This document shows positions 7,183-12,707 of a stretch of 12,707 nt of DNA, in pieces. Both the position numbers and the translations under genes were made by a program. Numbering within the stretch: the stretch's first letter is position 1; each line of letters opens with the position of its first letter. The DNA is from CAYWXK01 sp964462515 (GTDB taxonomy: Bacteria; Planctomycetota; Phycisphaerae; Sedimentisphaerales; Anaerobacaceae), in assembly GCA_964462515.1 (NCBI GenBank), contig CAYWXK010000074.1, positions 1-12,707 on the forward strand, given 5' to 3'. The notes beneath the pieces are model-generated. The model did no database searches. It saw only the letters and a program-made list of their open reading frames with translations, and had not been told where the DNA came from.

Positions 7183-9380
7183 CCGGAATGTCTTCTGCGT
7201 TTTGCCTTTCTAAACCTTTTTGTTGTTATACCTCTCTTTTTTTCTGCAGCGGGTTTGACCAATGGTTTGACAGGTGCCAGATTTAACTGACGTGCAGAGA
7301 CATTCACCGACACTATAATTGTCTCTATTGGTTGGCCGAGGCGAATTGTGCAGCCGGAGCGCTGCCCAATGATGCAATGGGCGACTGCATTGAACTTCCA
7401 CTCGTCCGGTCCCAAATCGACCAGACGAACAAGACCCTCTATGCCAAGTTTTCGCGACTGGGCGAATACTCCAAAATTCGTTAGGCCCGTAACTACGCAA
7501 TCGAGCTCTTCGCCAATTTTATCGCTTAGCATTTGCAATATAAGGACGGTCGTGAGCTCATCTTCGGCATCGTCAGCCCGTTCTTCAGTAAAGGTGATGT
7601 GTTTTCCAATTTCAGTTAAGTCTATTTCGGCGGAAATATCCCTTGCTAAGTCTAAGCGGTTTTCCAGATAGCATTCGAGGACGCGATGTACCAGTAAATC
7701 GGCATAACGGCGTATAGGGCTTGTGAAATGGCAATAATGAGTCGAAGCGAGGGCGAAATGGCCGATATGCAGAGGTGCATAGCGGGCTTTTTCAAAGCTT
7801 CGCAGCACCGCCAGATTTATTGCGAAAGAGCAATCCTTATCTTTGACGGCGGCAAGCAAATCCTGAATCGCCGTGCGGTCGGGATTTCGCGGCAGCTTAT
7901 ACCCGAATCCTTTCACAAGCTCAGCGAGATTTTTCATACTCGATGCGTCCGGCTCTGGATGGATTCGCCGGATAAAAGGAATGTTAAGTCTGTCCAGAAG
8001 CGAAGCGACTGCTTCGTTTGCCTCGACCATAAACATTTCGATAATCGTATGAGGATAGCTATTGTCCGCAGGGTGAGCATCCACGACACGTCCTGCTTTA
8101 TCCATTACCAGCTCTGTTTCCAGAATATCGAGATGTATCATTCCGTTTTTGTATCGCCGGGATTCAATTGCCCGGCTGAGCGTCTCCATATCTTTGAGCA
8201 GCTCTATAACTTCAGGATTAGCGCCTTTGGTGTGGCCTTTCAAAATCCTGTCGGCTTGCTGATAAGTGAGCCGCTGCATTGAGCAGATAATAGTATTTGC
8301 AAATCTGCGGGACAGGATATTGCCTTCCCGGTCATACGTTATAAACACAGTTTTGGTAAAACGCTTTTGCTGTGGCTGGAGGCTACAGATGCCGTTGCTC
8401 AAAGTCTCAGGCAACATCGGGATTGTGTAACCCGGCAGATATACGCTGTTTCCGCGATTTTTCGCTTCGAGGTCGAGGGGCGAACCCTGCGTCACAAAAA
8501 AACTTACATCGGCGATGTGAACACCCAGAACCCACTTGCCTTTGGAATCTTTTTCCAGACTTATCGCATCATCAAAATCTTTTGCATCCGGCGGGTCAAT
8601 TGTGATAATCACTTTATCTGTGATGTCCTCCCGCGTGTCGGTGTGCTGGGGGTTAAAGTCAGCGGTGGCAGCGCGTGCCTGCTCAAGATGGGCAGCATCA
8701 AATTCAGTAGGCAAATGGAACTGACGAATTATTGATTTTATCTCGGTGTCGTATCGCCCCGATTTGCCGAGGACTTCGATAATTACGCCTCGTGCAAGAT
8801 ATTTTTCAGTCGGATACGAGAGTATCTCAACCACAACCTTGTCTTTGTGTTTGGCATTTTTTGCGGTAACATCATCAACGCAAATCATCTCGAAAAAGCT
8901 TGTCCCGTCCGGCTGAACGAGCCAGCCTTCCGGTTCTTTCAATAGTGTTCCGATGAACCTATTTTGCGCCCTTTCGAGGATTTCAATGATTTCACCGGTG
9001 TATCTCATCTGGCCGGCGCGCTTGCCTTTTCTTGTAATCCTGGCTGCAACAGTATCGCCTGTCATTGCATTGGCAGTCGCATCAGGCGGGATGAATAAAT
9101 CGCCGTGAACATCAGGTTCGAGCAAAGTAACAAAACCAAAACCTTTAGGATTCGCTCTGAATGTTCCGATGATTTGTCCTGCCAAAGATGGAGAAACGAC
9201 CAGGTTGCCGGCGCCTATGATGACGTGGCCGGCTTTATGAAGCTGGTCAAAGGCTGATTTGAACGCCTGGTAATCCTGCGAGCTTACACCCAAAACTTTG
9301 GATAGTTGTGCGAGCTTAACCGGCTCGTATTCGGGGTGTTTTAATATCTCTATTATTCTTTTTTTGAATGTCTCGGTCAT
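7179..9380 (-). CDS. rnr: Ribonuclease R (3'-5' exoribonuclease)
   Basis: A 733-residue RNase II/RNB-family exonuclease that degrades structured RNA from the 3' end, taking part in mRNA turnover and rRNA/tRNA quality control in the cytoplasm. Domains in order are an N-terminal winged-helix region (about 1-60), cold-shock type OB folds (about 65-205, with NPKGFGFV at 77-84), the RNB catalytic domain (about 250-580) with IDPPDAKDFDDA at 261-272 carrying the metal-binding aspartates, the family signature HFTSPIRRYADLLVHR (551-566), an S1 domain (about 624-700) and a Lys/Arg-rich tail (about 714-730). Such a basic tail favours RNase R over RNase II. The length is within the family range, though shorter than the 813 residues of E. 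coli. The ATG at 9380 opens the winged-helix region; the ribosome site is weak (AGG about 11 nt upstream). It heads a probable three-gene unit with the small membrane gene (4-bp overlap) and the flavodoxin-like gene. Confidence 0.95.
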   Translation of the reverse strand: MTETFKKRIIEILKHPEYEPVKLAQLSKVLGVSSQDYQAFKSAFDQLHKAGHVIIGAGNLVVSPSLAGQIIGTFRANPKGFGFVTLLEPDVHGDLFIPPDATANAMTGDTVAARITRKGKRAGQMRYTGEIIEILERAQNRFIGTLLKEPEGWLVQPDGTSFFEMICVDDVTAKNAKHKDKVVVEILSYPTEKYLARGVIIEVLGKSGRYDTEIKSIIRQFHLPTEFDAAHLEQARAATADFNPQHTDTREDITDKVIITIDPPDAKDFDDAISLEKDSKGKWVLGVHIADVSFFVTQGSPLDLEAKNRGNSVYLPGYTIPMLPETLSNGICSLQPQQKRFTKTVFITYDREGNILSRRFANTIICSMQRLTYQQADRILKGHTKGANPEVIELLKDMETLSRAIESRRYKNGMIHLDILETELVMDKAGRVVDAHPADNSYPHTIIEMFMVEANEAVASLLDRLNIPFIRRIHPEPDASSMKNLAELVKGFGYKLPRNPDRTAIQDLLAAVKDKDCSFAINLAVLRSFEKARYAPLHIGHFALASTHYCHFTSPIRRYADLLVHRVLECYLENRLDLARDISAEIDLTEIGKHITFTEERADDAEDELTTVLILQMLSDKIGEELDCVVTGLTNFGVFAQSRKLGIEGLVRLVDLGPDEWKFNAVAHCIIGQRSGCTIRLGQPIETIIVSVNVSARQLNLAPVKPLVKPAAEKKRGITTKRFRKAKRRRHSG

Positions 9381-9398
9381 TTAGGTTGACCTGCTTAA

Positions 9399-9418
9399 TC
9401 CGCCATACGTCTGGCGGA
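9399..9418. other. Perfect hairpin in the rnr leader
   Basis: TCCGCCA and TGGCGGA form a perfect 7-bp inverted repeat around a 6-nt loop, about 19 bp upstream of the rnr start. On the minus strand no T tract follows it, so it is not an ordinary terminator. It lies just beyond the T tract of the neighbouring hairpin at 9437-9456. It could be a processing or stabilising stem in the rnr leader, or one copy of a dispersed genomic repeat; I see no second copy in this window. Confidence 0.5.
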
Positions 9419-9420
9419 TA

Positions 9421-9456
9421 AAAGAAAAAATCACGCGGTCGATTTTAGTATCGACC
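9421..9456 (-). terminator. Probable rho-independent terminator after rpsT
   Basis: Read on the minus strand, GGTCGAT and ATCGACC (plus-strand 9450-9456 and 9437-9443) pair perfectly around a 6-nt loop. After a 6-nt spacer comes a T-rich run corresponding to plus-strand AAAGAAAAAA at 9421-9430. It lies about 100 bp after the rpsT stop. The spacer before the T tract is longer than ideal, so termination may be partial and some transcripts may continue into rnr. Confidence 0.6.
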
Positions 9457-9552
9457 TGGCGCCGTATCTATCTGCAATTAAACCGATGGCCGCCTCCGGC
9501 AAGTGGGGATAGAAAACAATAAAACGCACGTATTGCGTAAATATCTGAAGAA

Positions 9553-9840
9553 CTATTGCGGTGTCCCTTTTTGGGCTTTAATAAGATTGTTGAGCCTTCT
9601 GGCAAGACGCGACTTTTTTCGGGCAGCGGTGTTCTTGTGCATTGTGCTTGTCGAGGCAACCGTGTCGAGCTTTTTGGAAACGAGACGAAATTGCTCGGTC
9701 GCTTTCGCCGCATCGCCGCTGCCTAAAGCCGCCTCGAAACGTTTGATTTGTGTCTTGACTTGGCTTTTGCGGGCTCGATTGATTGCCCTTCTTTTTATGT
9801 TCTGTCGAATTCTTTTTTTAGCTGATAACGAATGTGCCAC
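9553..9840 (-). CDS. rpsT: 30S ribosomal protein S20
   Basis: A 95-residue, very basic protein that binds 16S rRNA during 30S assembly. The N-terminus MAHSLSAKKRIRQNIKRR and the later segment STMHKNTAARKKSRLARRLN are the conserved S20 signatures, and the length is slightly above the usual 85-90 residues. The start is supported by an AGGAGA ribosome site 5 nt upstream. It follows the TPR gene by 41 bp and is probably transcribed with it. A hairpin with a T tract follows the gene. Confidence 0.96.
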   Translation of the reverse strand: MAHSLSAKKRIRQNIKRRAINRARKSQVKTQIKRFEAALGSGDAAKATEQFRLVSKKLDTVASTSTMHKNTAARKKSRLARRLNNLIKAQKGTPQ

Positions 9841-9845
9841 TATAG

Positions 9846-9851
9846 TCTCCT
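9846..9851 (-). promoter_or_regulatory. Shine-Dalgarno site of rpsT
   Basis: The minus-strand AGGAGA ends 5 nt before the rpsT ATG. It is the clearest ribosome binding site in the window; secA, mgtA, rnr and the TPR gene lack one of comparable quality. Confidence 0.75.
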
Positions 9852-9881
9852 ATTTTATTACTGATTTTCAAAAAACCGGTT

Positions 9882-11276
9882 TTAACTGTTAGCTCCTCTT
9901 AATTTATCCACGCGCTGGCTGACATCCCTGTATCCGAAATCGAGCTGGGCGAGCTTGCGATAAATATCGAGAGCTTTTTCAGTATCGCCTTGCTCTTCAT
10001 AAGCGCGGGCAAGATTATACCGTAATTCCTTGCCGACTGCATCTTCTTTTATCTCGTATGATTCTATTGCCTGCGTGTATATGTCGATTGCATCCGGCAG
10101 CCAGCCCTTCAGAAAGAAGCAGTAACCTATCATATTCATTGCTGCAACCTTTCGCCTGGGGTCTCTTTGTGCATCCTGAAGTAGCGGTATTGCATCATTA
10201 TAGCGTCTGTTGCGAACCAGACGCACCGCATACTCATACTTAGCCTGCAGGTCGGTGGGATAATTGTCCATAGAAAGGCGGTAATGCTCCAACTCGGTAT
10301 TATTTAGTTGTGCGGTCAACCCTTCGAATCTGGCCTTAGCCTGGCTGTCAGTTGGATTGGCATCAAGCGCAGCTTTTACCTCCCTTACCTTTCGTCTGAG
10401 TTGTTTTATGCGTAGCTGGCCGGCTCGCTGCTTGAAACTAAAGTCATCTCTGGCTTTATAGGCATTCTCCAGCAGCTCTATGGCCTCATTCTCGTCTTTA
10501 TCGGTTTCCGAATCCGATAGGGCCTCGGCTAAATTAAATATATTCATTGGCAAGTAGGGGTCTCTTGCCAGTTTTTGCCTGGCCTCCTGGACAGCCGACA
10601 GGCGGTAAGTATCGGTTTTGACTACGCTGCTCTGGGCGTGAAGTTTCTCCTGCTCCTGGCGGTCCTTGATGGATTCCCGAAAGTCGGTATCCTGGTCATA
10701 TTTGCCTCTGGCCATAGTCAGTTCTGCGGAGAGGTTCTTAAAGTCATCAGCTAACTGGCCATCATCAGGCCTGAGTCTGGCGGCACGCTGACAGGCAGCG
10801 ATGGCCTTGTCGTATTCACCCAGCGCCGCGTAGCAATCTTTTAACAGGATATATGTGTGAACTGACGGTTTTTGAACGGTATTATTTCTCTGGAAAATCA
10901 GGTTTGCAATCCAGCTTGCGGTTTTTTTGTAGTCGCTTTCTATGGCAGCTTTTAGCATTGCCTCGGCGTAAGGCAGGTGGTCAGGGTCTTTTGTAAAGAG
11001 GTATTCGGCGTTAAGCATCTGCTCAAGATGGGTTTTGCCTCGCATACGCTTGATTTTTTCGACCATCGAAGGTTTTTTACCGCCTTTTCCCTGCCGTTGC
11101 AAAGCAAGTTCGCCGAGCGGCAGATGGCCTTCTTCGAGGGCATCCGGCGCATAACGCAAACCTTCAATATACATCTCTATAGCGTAGTCGAAGTTGCTTG
11201 ACGCTGCTGCCTTCTGGGCTCTTTCAAAAAAGGCCCTCGCATTTGCCAATGCCTGATTACTATTTTCTTCCGGCAT
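9882..11276 (-). CDS. Tetratricopeptide repeat protein
   Basis: A 464-residue soluble protein with no signal peptide or membrane segment. TPR-like helical pairs can be seen at about residues 12-45 (ARAFFERAQKAAASSNFDYA...), 137-171 (YAALGEYDKAIAACQRAARL...), 341-374 (YEYAVRLVRNRRYNDAIPLL...), 375-409 (FFLKGWLPDAIDIYTQAI...) and 415-448 (NLARAYEEQGDTEKALDIYRKL). Between them lie charged helical stretches (about 195-235 and 285-335) that look partly coiled coil. Residues 60-82 are basic and flexible (RQGKGGKKPSM...). TPR arrays usually hold protein partners together; the partner here is unknown. It is the first gene of a likely unit with rpsT 41 bp downstream and has its own promoter about 40 bp upstream. 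AAGG lies only 1-2 nt before the ATG at 11276, so the ribosome site is poor. Confidence 0.85.
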   Translation of the reverse strand: MPEENSNQALANARAFFERAQKAAASSNFDYAIEMYIEGLRYAPDALEEGHLPLGELALQRQGKGGKKPSMVEKIKRMRGKTHLEQMLNAEYLFTKDPDHLPYAEAMLKAAIESDYKKTASWIANLIFQRNNTVQKPSVHTYILLKDCYAALGEYDKAIAACQRAARLRPDDGQLADDFKNLSAELTMARGKYDQDTDFRESIKDRQEQEKLHAQSSVVKTDTYRLSAVQEARQKLARDPYLPMNIFNLAEALSDSETDKDENEAIELLENAYKARDDFSFKQRAGQLRIKQLRRKVREVKAALDANPTDSQAKARFEGLTAQLNNTELEHYRLSMDNYPTDLQAKYEYAVRLVRNRRYNDAIPLLQDAQRDPRRKVAAMNMIGYCFFLKGWLPDAIDIYTQAIESYEIKEDAVGKELRYNLARAYEEQGDTEKALDIYRKLAQLDFGYRDVSQRVDKLRGANS

Positions 11277-11318
11277 ACCTTAAAAAAGTCCCCTTTTTAA
11301 TGATACGTTGTTTTTTCA

Positions 11319-11346
11319 ATCGTAATCTTAACTGAAAATTTGTCAA
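11319..11346 (-). promoter_or_regulatory. Predicted promoter for the TPR gene and rpsT
   Basis: On the minus strand TTGACA (plus-strand 11341-11346) is separated by 16 bp from TACGAT (plus-strand 11319-11324). Transcription would begin near 11312, about 36 nt before the TPR start codon. The rest of 11277-11457 is AT-rich at its TPR side, and I see nothing else in it that I can name. Confidence 0.5.
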
Positions 11347-11457
11347 CAAATAATCAATAAATAAATGGGATGAAGGGGAAACCGCCTTAGGTGGGTATGA
11401 CCGAATTTAGCGAGACCACACGAGCTTGGTCGAGCCGATAGGTGCTATTTCAGTTCC

Positions 11458-11676
11458 CTACGGGCACACTAAGCAATTCGGGTCAGGATTCAACTTCCAG
11501 TGTGCAAGAAGGATGTTCAAGTCCTTGAACAAAACCCTGAAATAGCCACTTTTTGGACCCCCCTCCTTGGCGTGGTCAAAGTCACCACAGACGCACGGTA
11601 TTCCATTAGCCCACAGCCTTGTTCGTTGCAAATCAAGTATTCCACTCAAAGCACTCAACAGACCGGCTATCTCAAC
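11458..11676 (-). pseudogene. Remnant of an EF-hand/dockerin-like C-terminal tail
   Basis: This open stretch of about 72 codons has no ATG and follows directly, in the same frame, after the two consecutive TAA codons that end the dockerin fragment upstream. Its middle reads CGDFDHAKEGGPKSGYF and then DLNILLAHW, ending NPDPNCLVCP before a TAG at 11458. The combination of a D-x-D-H loop with DLNILL-x-x-W resembles the calcium-loop tails found on secreted planctomycete proteins. A TTG at 11658 could start a 66-residue peptide, but an isolated half-domain of this kind is more likely the surviving 3' end of a larger secreted-protein gene. It could also be the old end of the neighbouring gene, cut off by the stops. 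Confidence 0.5.
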
Positions 11677-11679
11677 TTA

Positions 11680-12488
11680 TTACGGGTAACTGTGAGGACA
11701 CACAATCGACTTCGGCTTTCCGGAACCATAGGAACTAATCCAGCCGGCAATCTTGATAAGATCACTGTCATCTATCTTGCAGTCGACATTCGCATCCGCG
11801 CAGAAAACATAATGCGGGTCTGTACATGGAATTGCCTTCGGTGTTCCAGTACCATAGGAAGCAATCCAGCCAGCGATCACGAGTATGTCACTGGCGTTCA
11901 CCTTACCATCGCCGTTCACTTCGCCGAAGCACGTACAAACCAAAGTAACCTCGTCAGCCCCAATATCAACAATACCAGCCATTACACGCGGCTCGCCGTC
12001 AATATCCGTCTGGCCAGCGTAATTGCCGTTTGAATCGCCGGCGCAAATACACGGTGAATTTGGTTTGAGGTGAAGATTCTCGTTGACATCGGTAACACCT
12101 GGACCCCAATTGTAAATGGCCATCAACGGGACGGAATTGGCATCAAGGGCCGGATAGAAGGTAATTGTATTATCATCTGTGTTCACATCAGTTGCTGTTC
12201 GAACTATGACGTCATCATCATATTCTAAACAATCATTTACCTCATACAAATTAGCATTGGCAACGATTATGGTAGTTCTCGTCCCGTTAGCGTATGTCTT
12301 GTCGCAGAATTCATACATATTTACAAAGCAAGGGTCGGAGCTGATGCTGCCAATAAAGTCTGGATCATTAGGGTCAAAGTAATCTTTAATACAACTGTAT
12401 GTCGCACTAAAATCATCGTGCAAATCGTCCCCATTGTACCAAAGAACGCAGTTACCAATGACTGGTGGTGGAAGATTTGGCTGGGACT
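11680..12488 (-). pseudogene. Beta-helix plus dockerin secreted protein, 5' end removed by an insertion sequence
   Basis: About 269 codons remain of the C-terminal part of a secreted protein. Just inside the break the frame reads NCVLWYNGDD, typical of parallel beta-helix coils. It is followed by NLHLKPNSPCICAG and then DIDGEPRVMAGIVDIGADE, the usual closing segment of planctomycete 'choice-of-anchor Q' beta-helix proteins. The end is a type I dockerin-like pair: VNGDGKVNASDILVIAGWI and a weaker second loop, ADANVDCKIDDSDLIKIAGWI, each followed by a similar SYG-x-G-x-PK segment. Dockerins bind Ca2+ and cohesin-type partners. The frame continues past 12488 into the insertion sequence and stops at 12589-12591 without any ATG. 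The only in-frame alternative start of note is a TTG at 12423. The signal peptide and most of the beta-helix are missing, so the gene is broken, although a TTG-initiated fragment cannot be excluded. Confidence 0.75.
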
Positions 12489-12541
12489 TGAGCTGACCCC
12501 CGAAAACTGTACCATTGCGGATTAGAGGGTATCCTGAAAGA
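12489..12541 (+). repeat. Direct repeat, copy 1 (IS left end)
   Basis: 53 bases starting at the TG terminus of the element match those at 12655-12707 without a difference. The bases before the two copies differ (T at 12488, C at 12654), so the repeat begins exactly at the element terminus. Confidence 0.95.
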
Positions 12542-12572
12542 ATTGGTCGGTTATTTAGTGAAAGGGATACCC
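12527..12572 (+). promoter_or_regulatory. Inverted repeat covering the transposase ribosome site
   Basis: GGGTATCC (12527-12534) and GGATACCC (12565-12572) are perfect 8-bp inverted repeats separated by 30 nt. The downstream arm overlaps the AAAGGG ribosome-site candidate at 12561-12566 and ends 2 nt before the orfA ATG. RNA entering from outside the element would fold and hide the start; RNA begun inside the loop would not. This fits known protection of IS transposases from read-through translation, but the function here is inferred. Confidence 0.5.
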
Positions 12573-12574
12573 AA

Positions 12575-12691
12575 ATGAAACGTAAGTATCACACAGCAGA
12601 ACAGATCGTTAGCAAGTTAAGACAGGCAGATGCAGTCATAGCTTCGGGTGGTACTGAGCTGACCCCCGAAAACTGTACCATTGCGGATTAG
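12575..12691 (+). pseudogene. Truncated IS3-family transposase OrfA start
   Basis: From the ATG at 12575 the frame gives MKRKYHTAEQIVSKLRQADA and then VIASGGT, the start of the helix-turn-helix domain of IS3-family OrfA proteins. After 27 codons it runs into the second copy of the IS left end and picks up 11 foreign residues (ELTPENCTIAD) before a TAG at 12689-12691. Full OrfA is usually near 90-100 residues, so this copy cannot make a working transposase. A second, possibly intact copy may begin beyond the window. Confidence 0.75.
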
Positions 12692-12707
12692 AGGGTATCC
12701 TGAAAGA
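12655..12707 (+). repeat. Direct repeat, copy 2 (IS left end, cut by window edge)
   Basis: This is the second copy of the IS terminus, 166 bp after the first and identical as far as the window shows. It begins right after GTAC (12651-12654), which could be a target-site duplication if this is a nested insertion. Confidence 0.95.

Larger units (their letters stand above)
12489..12707 (+). mobile_element. Left end of an IS3-family insertion sequence, duplicated on itself
   Basis: The element begins with TGAGCTGACCCCCGAAAA, a TG-type terminus with the C-rich/A-rich pattern of IS3-family inverted repeats. Eighty-six bases inside is the start of an OrfA-type transposase (MKRKYHTAEQIVSKLRQA). At 12655 the same left end starts again and is identical through the window edge, so the first copy is only 166 bp long. 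Insertion broke the dockerin gene whose frame runs up to 12488. The right end, second reading frame and target duplication are outside the window. The exact IS group cannot be set from this much sequence. Confidence 0.75.

Noticed and set aside
9468..9892. Open frames on both strands overlapping rpsT
   Set aside because: They overlap the S20 gene, which has a strong ribosome site and a clear family match; these frames have neither.
11361..11457. Short minus-strand open stretch between the EF-hand remnant and the TPR promoter (frame containing KFGHTHLRRF)
   Set aside because: No start codon or ribosome site, and no family I can name; treated as intergenic.
12321..12515. 64-codon minus-strand frame starting inside the IS end
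   Set aside because: It is in a different frame from the dockerin and beta-helix coding sequence and shows no recognisable motif.
1..12707. CRISPR array, tRNA, rRNA, prophage or defence system
   Set aside because: No regularly spaced short repeats, cloverleaf-like sequences or recognisable defence or phage proteins were seen on either strand.

Overview
The window looks like chromosomal DNA of a planctomycete, most probably a member of the Phycisphaerae. Three things suggest this: a SecA enlarged by several insertions, a beta-helix plus dockerin secreted protein ending in the 'VDIGADE' and two-repeat dockerin arrangement common in that phylum, and an EF-hand tail of the 'DLNILL-x-x-W' type. 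The placement is inferred from family resemblance only.

Layout: (1) Positions 1-3461, minus strand: secA, complete at its start and running off the left edge. It has no stop in the window and reaches at least 1153 codons. (2) 3462-3680: a short divergent intergenic region with one convincing promoter for secA and a weaker one for mgtA. (3) 3681-6269, plus strand: mgtA, a complete magnesium-importing P-type ATPase. (4) 6294-9380, minus strand: rnr (RNase R), then a small two-helix membrane protein whose start codon overlaps the rnr stop (ATGA), then a flavodoxin-fold oxidoreductase. These three look like one transcription unit that converges on mgtA. (5) 9381-9552: two hairpins, one followed by a T tract on the minus strand, separating rnr from rpsT. 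(6) 9553-11276, minus strand: a TPR-repeat protein followed by rpsT (ribosomal protein S20), with a good promoter at about 11319-11346. (7) 11458-12488, minus strand: decaying remnants of one or two secreted dockerin/EF-hand proteins. (8) 12489-12707: the left end of an IS3-family insertion sequence that has cut the dockerin gene. The same left end starts again 166 bp further on and is still repeating at the window edge.

Most of the window is housekeeping: protein export (secA), RNA decay (rnr), ribosome assembly (rpsT) and Mg2+ uptake (mgtA). The right end is an accessory, eroding zone. I see no defence system, CRISPR array, phage, tRNA or rRNA. The most unusual signal is inside SecA: five copies of a roughly 60-residue motif in the region that corresponds to a single copy in E. 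coli SecA, plus a long coiled-coil insertion in the preprotein-binding domain. Next are the self-duplicated IS end and the broken secreted-protein genes beside it.
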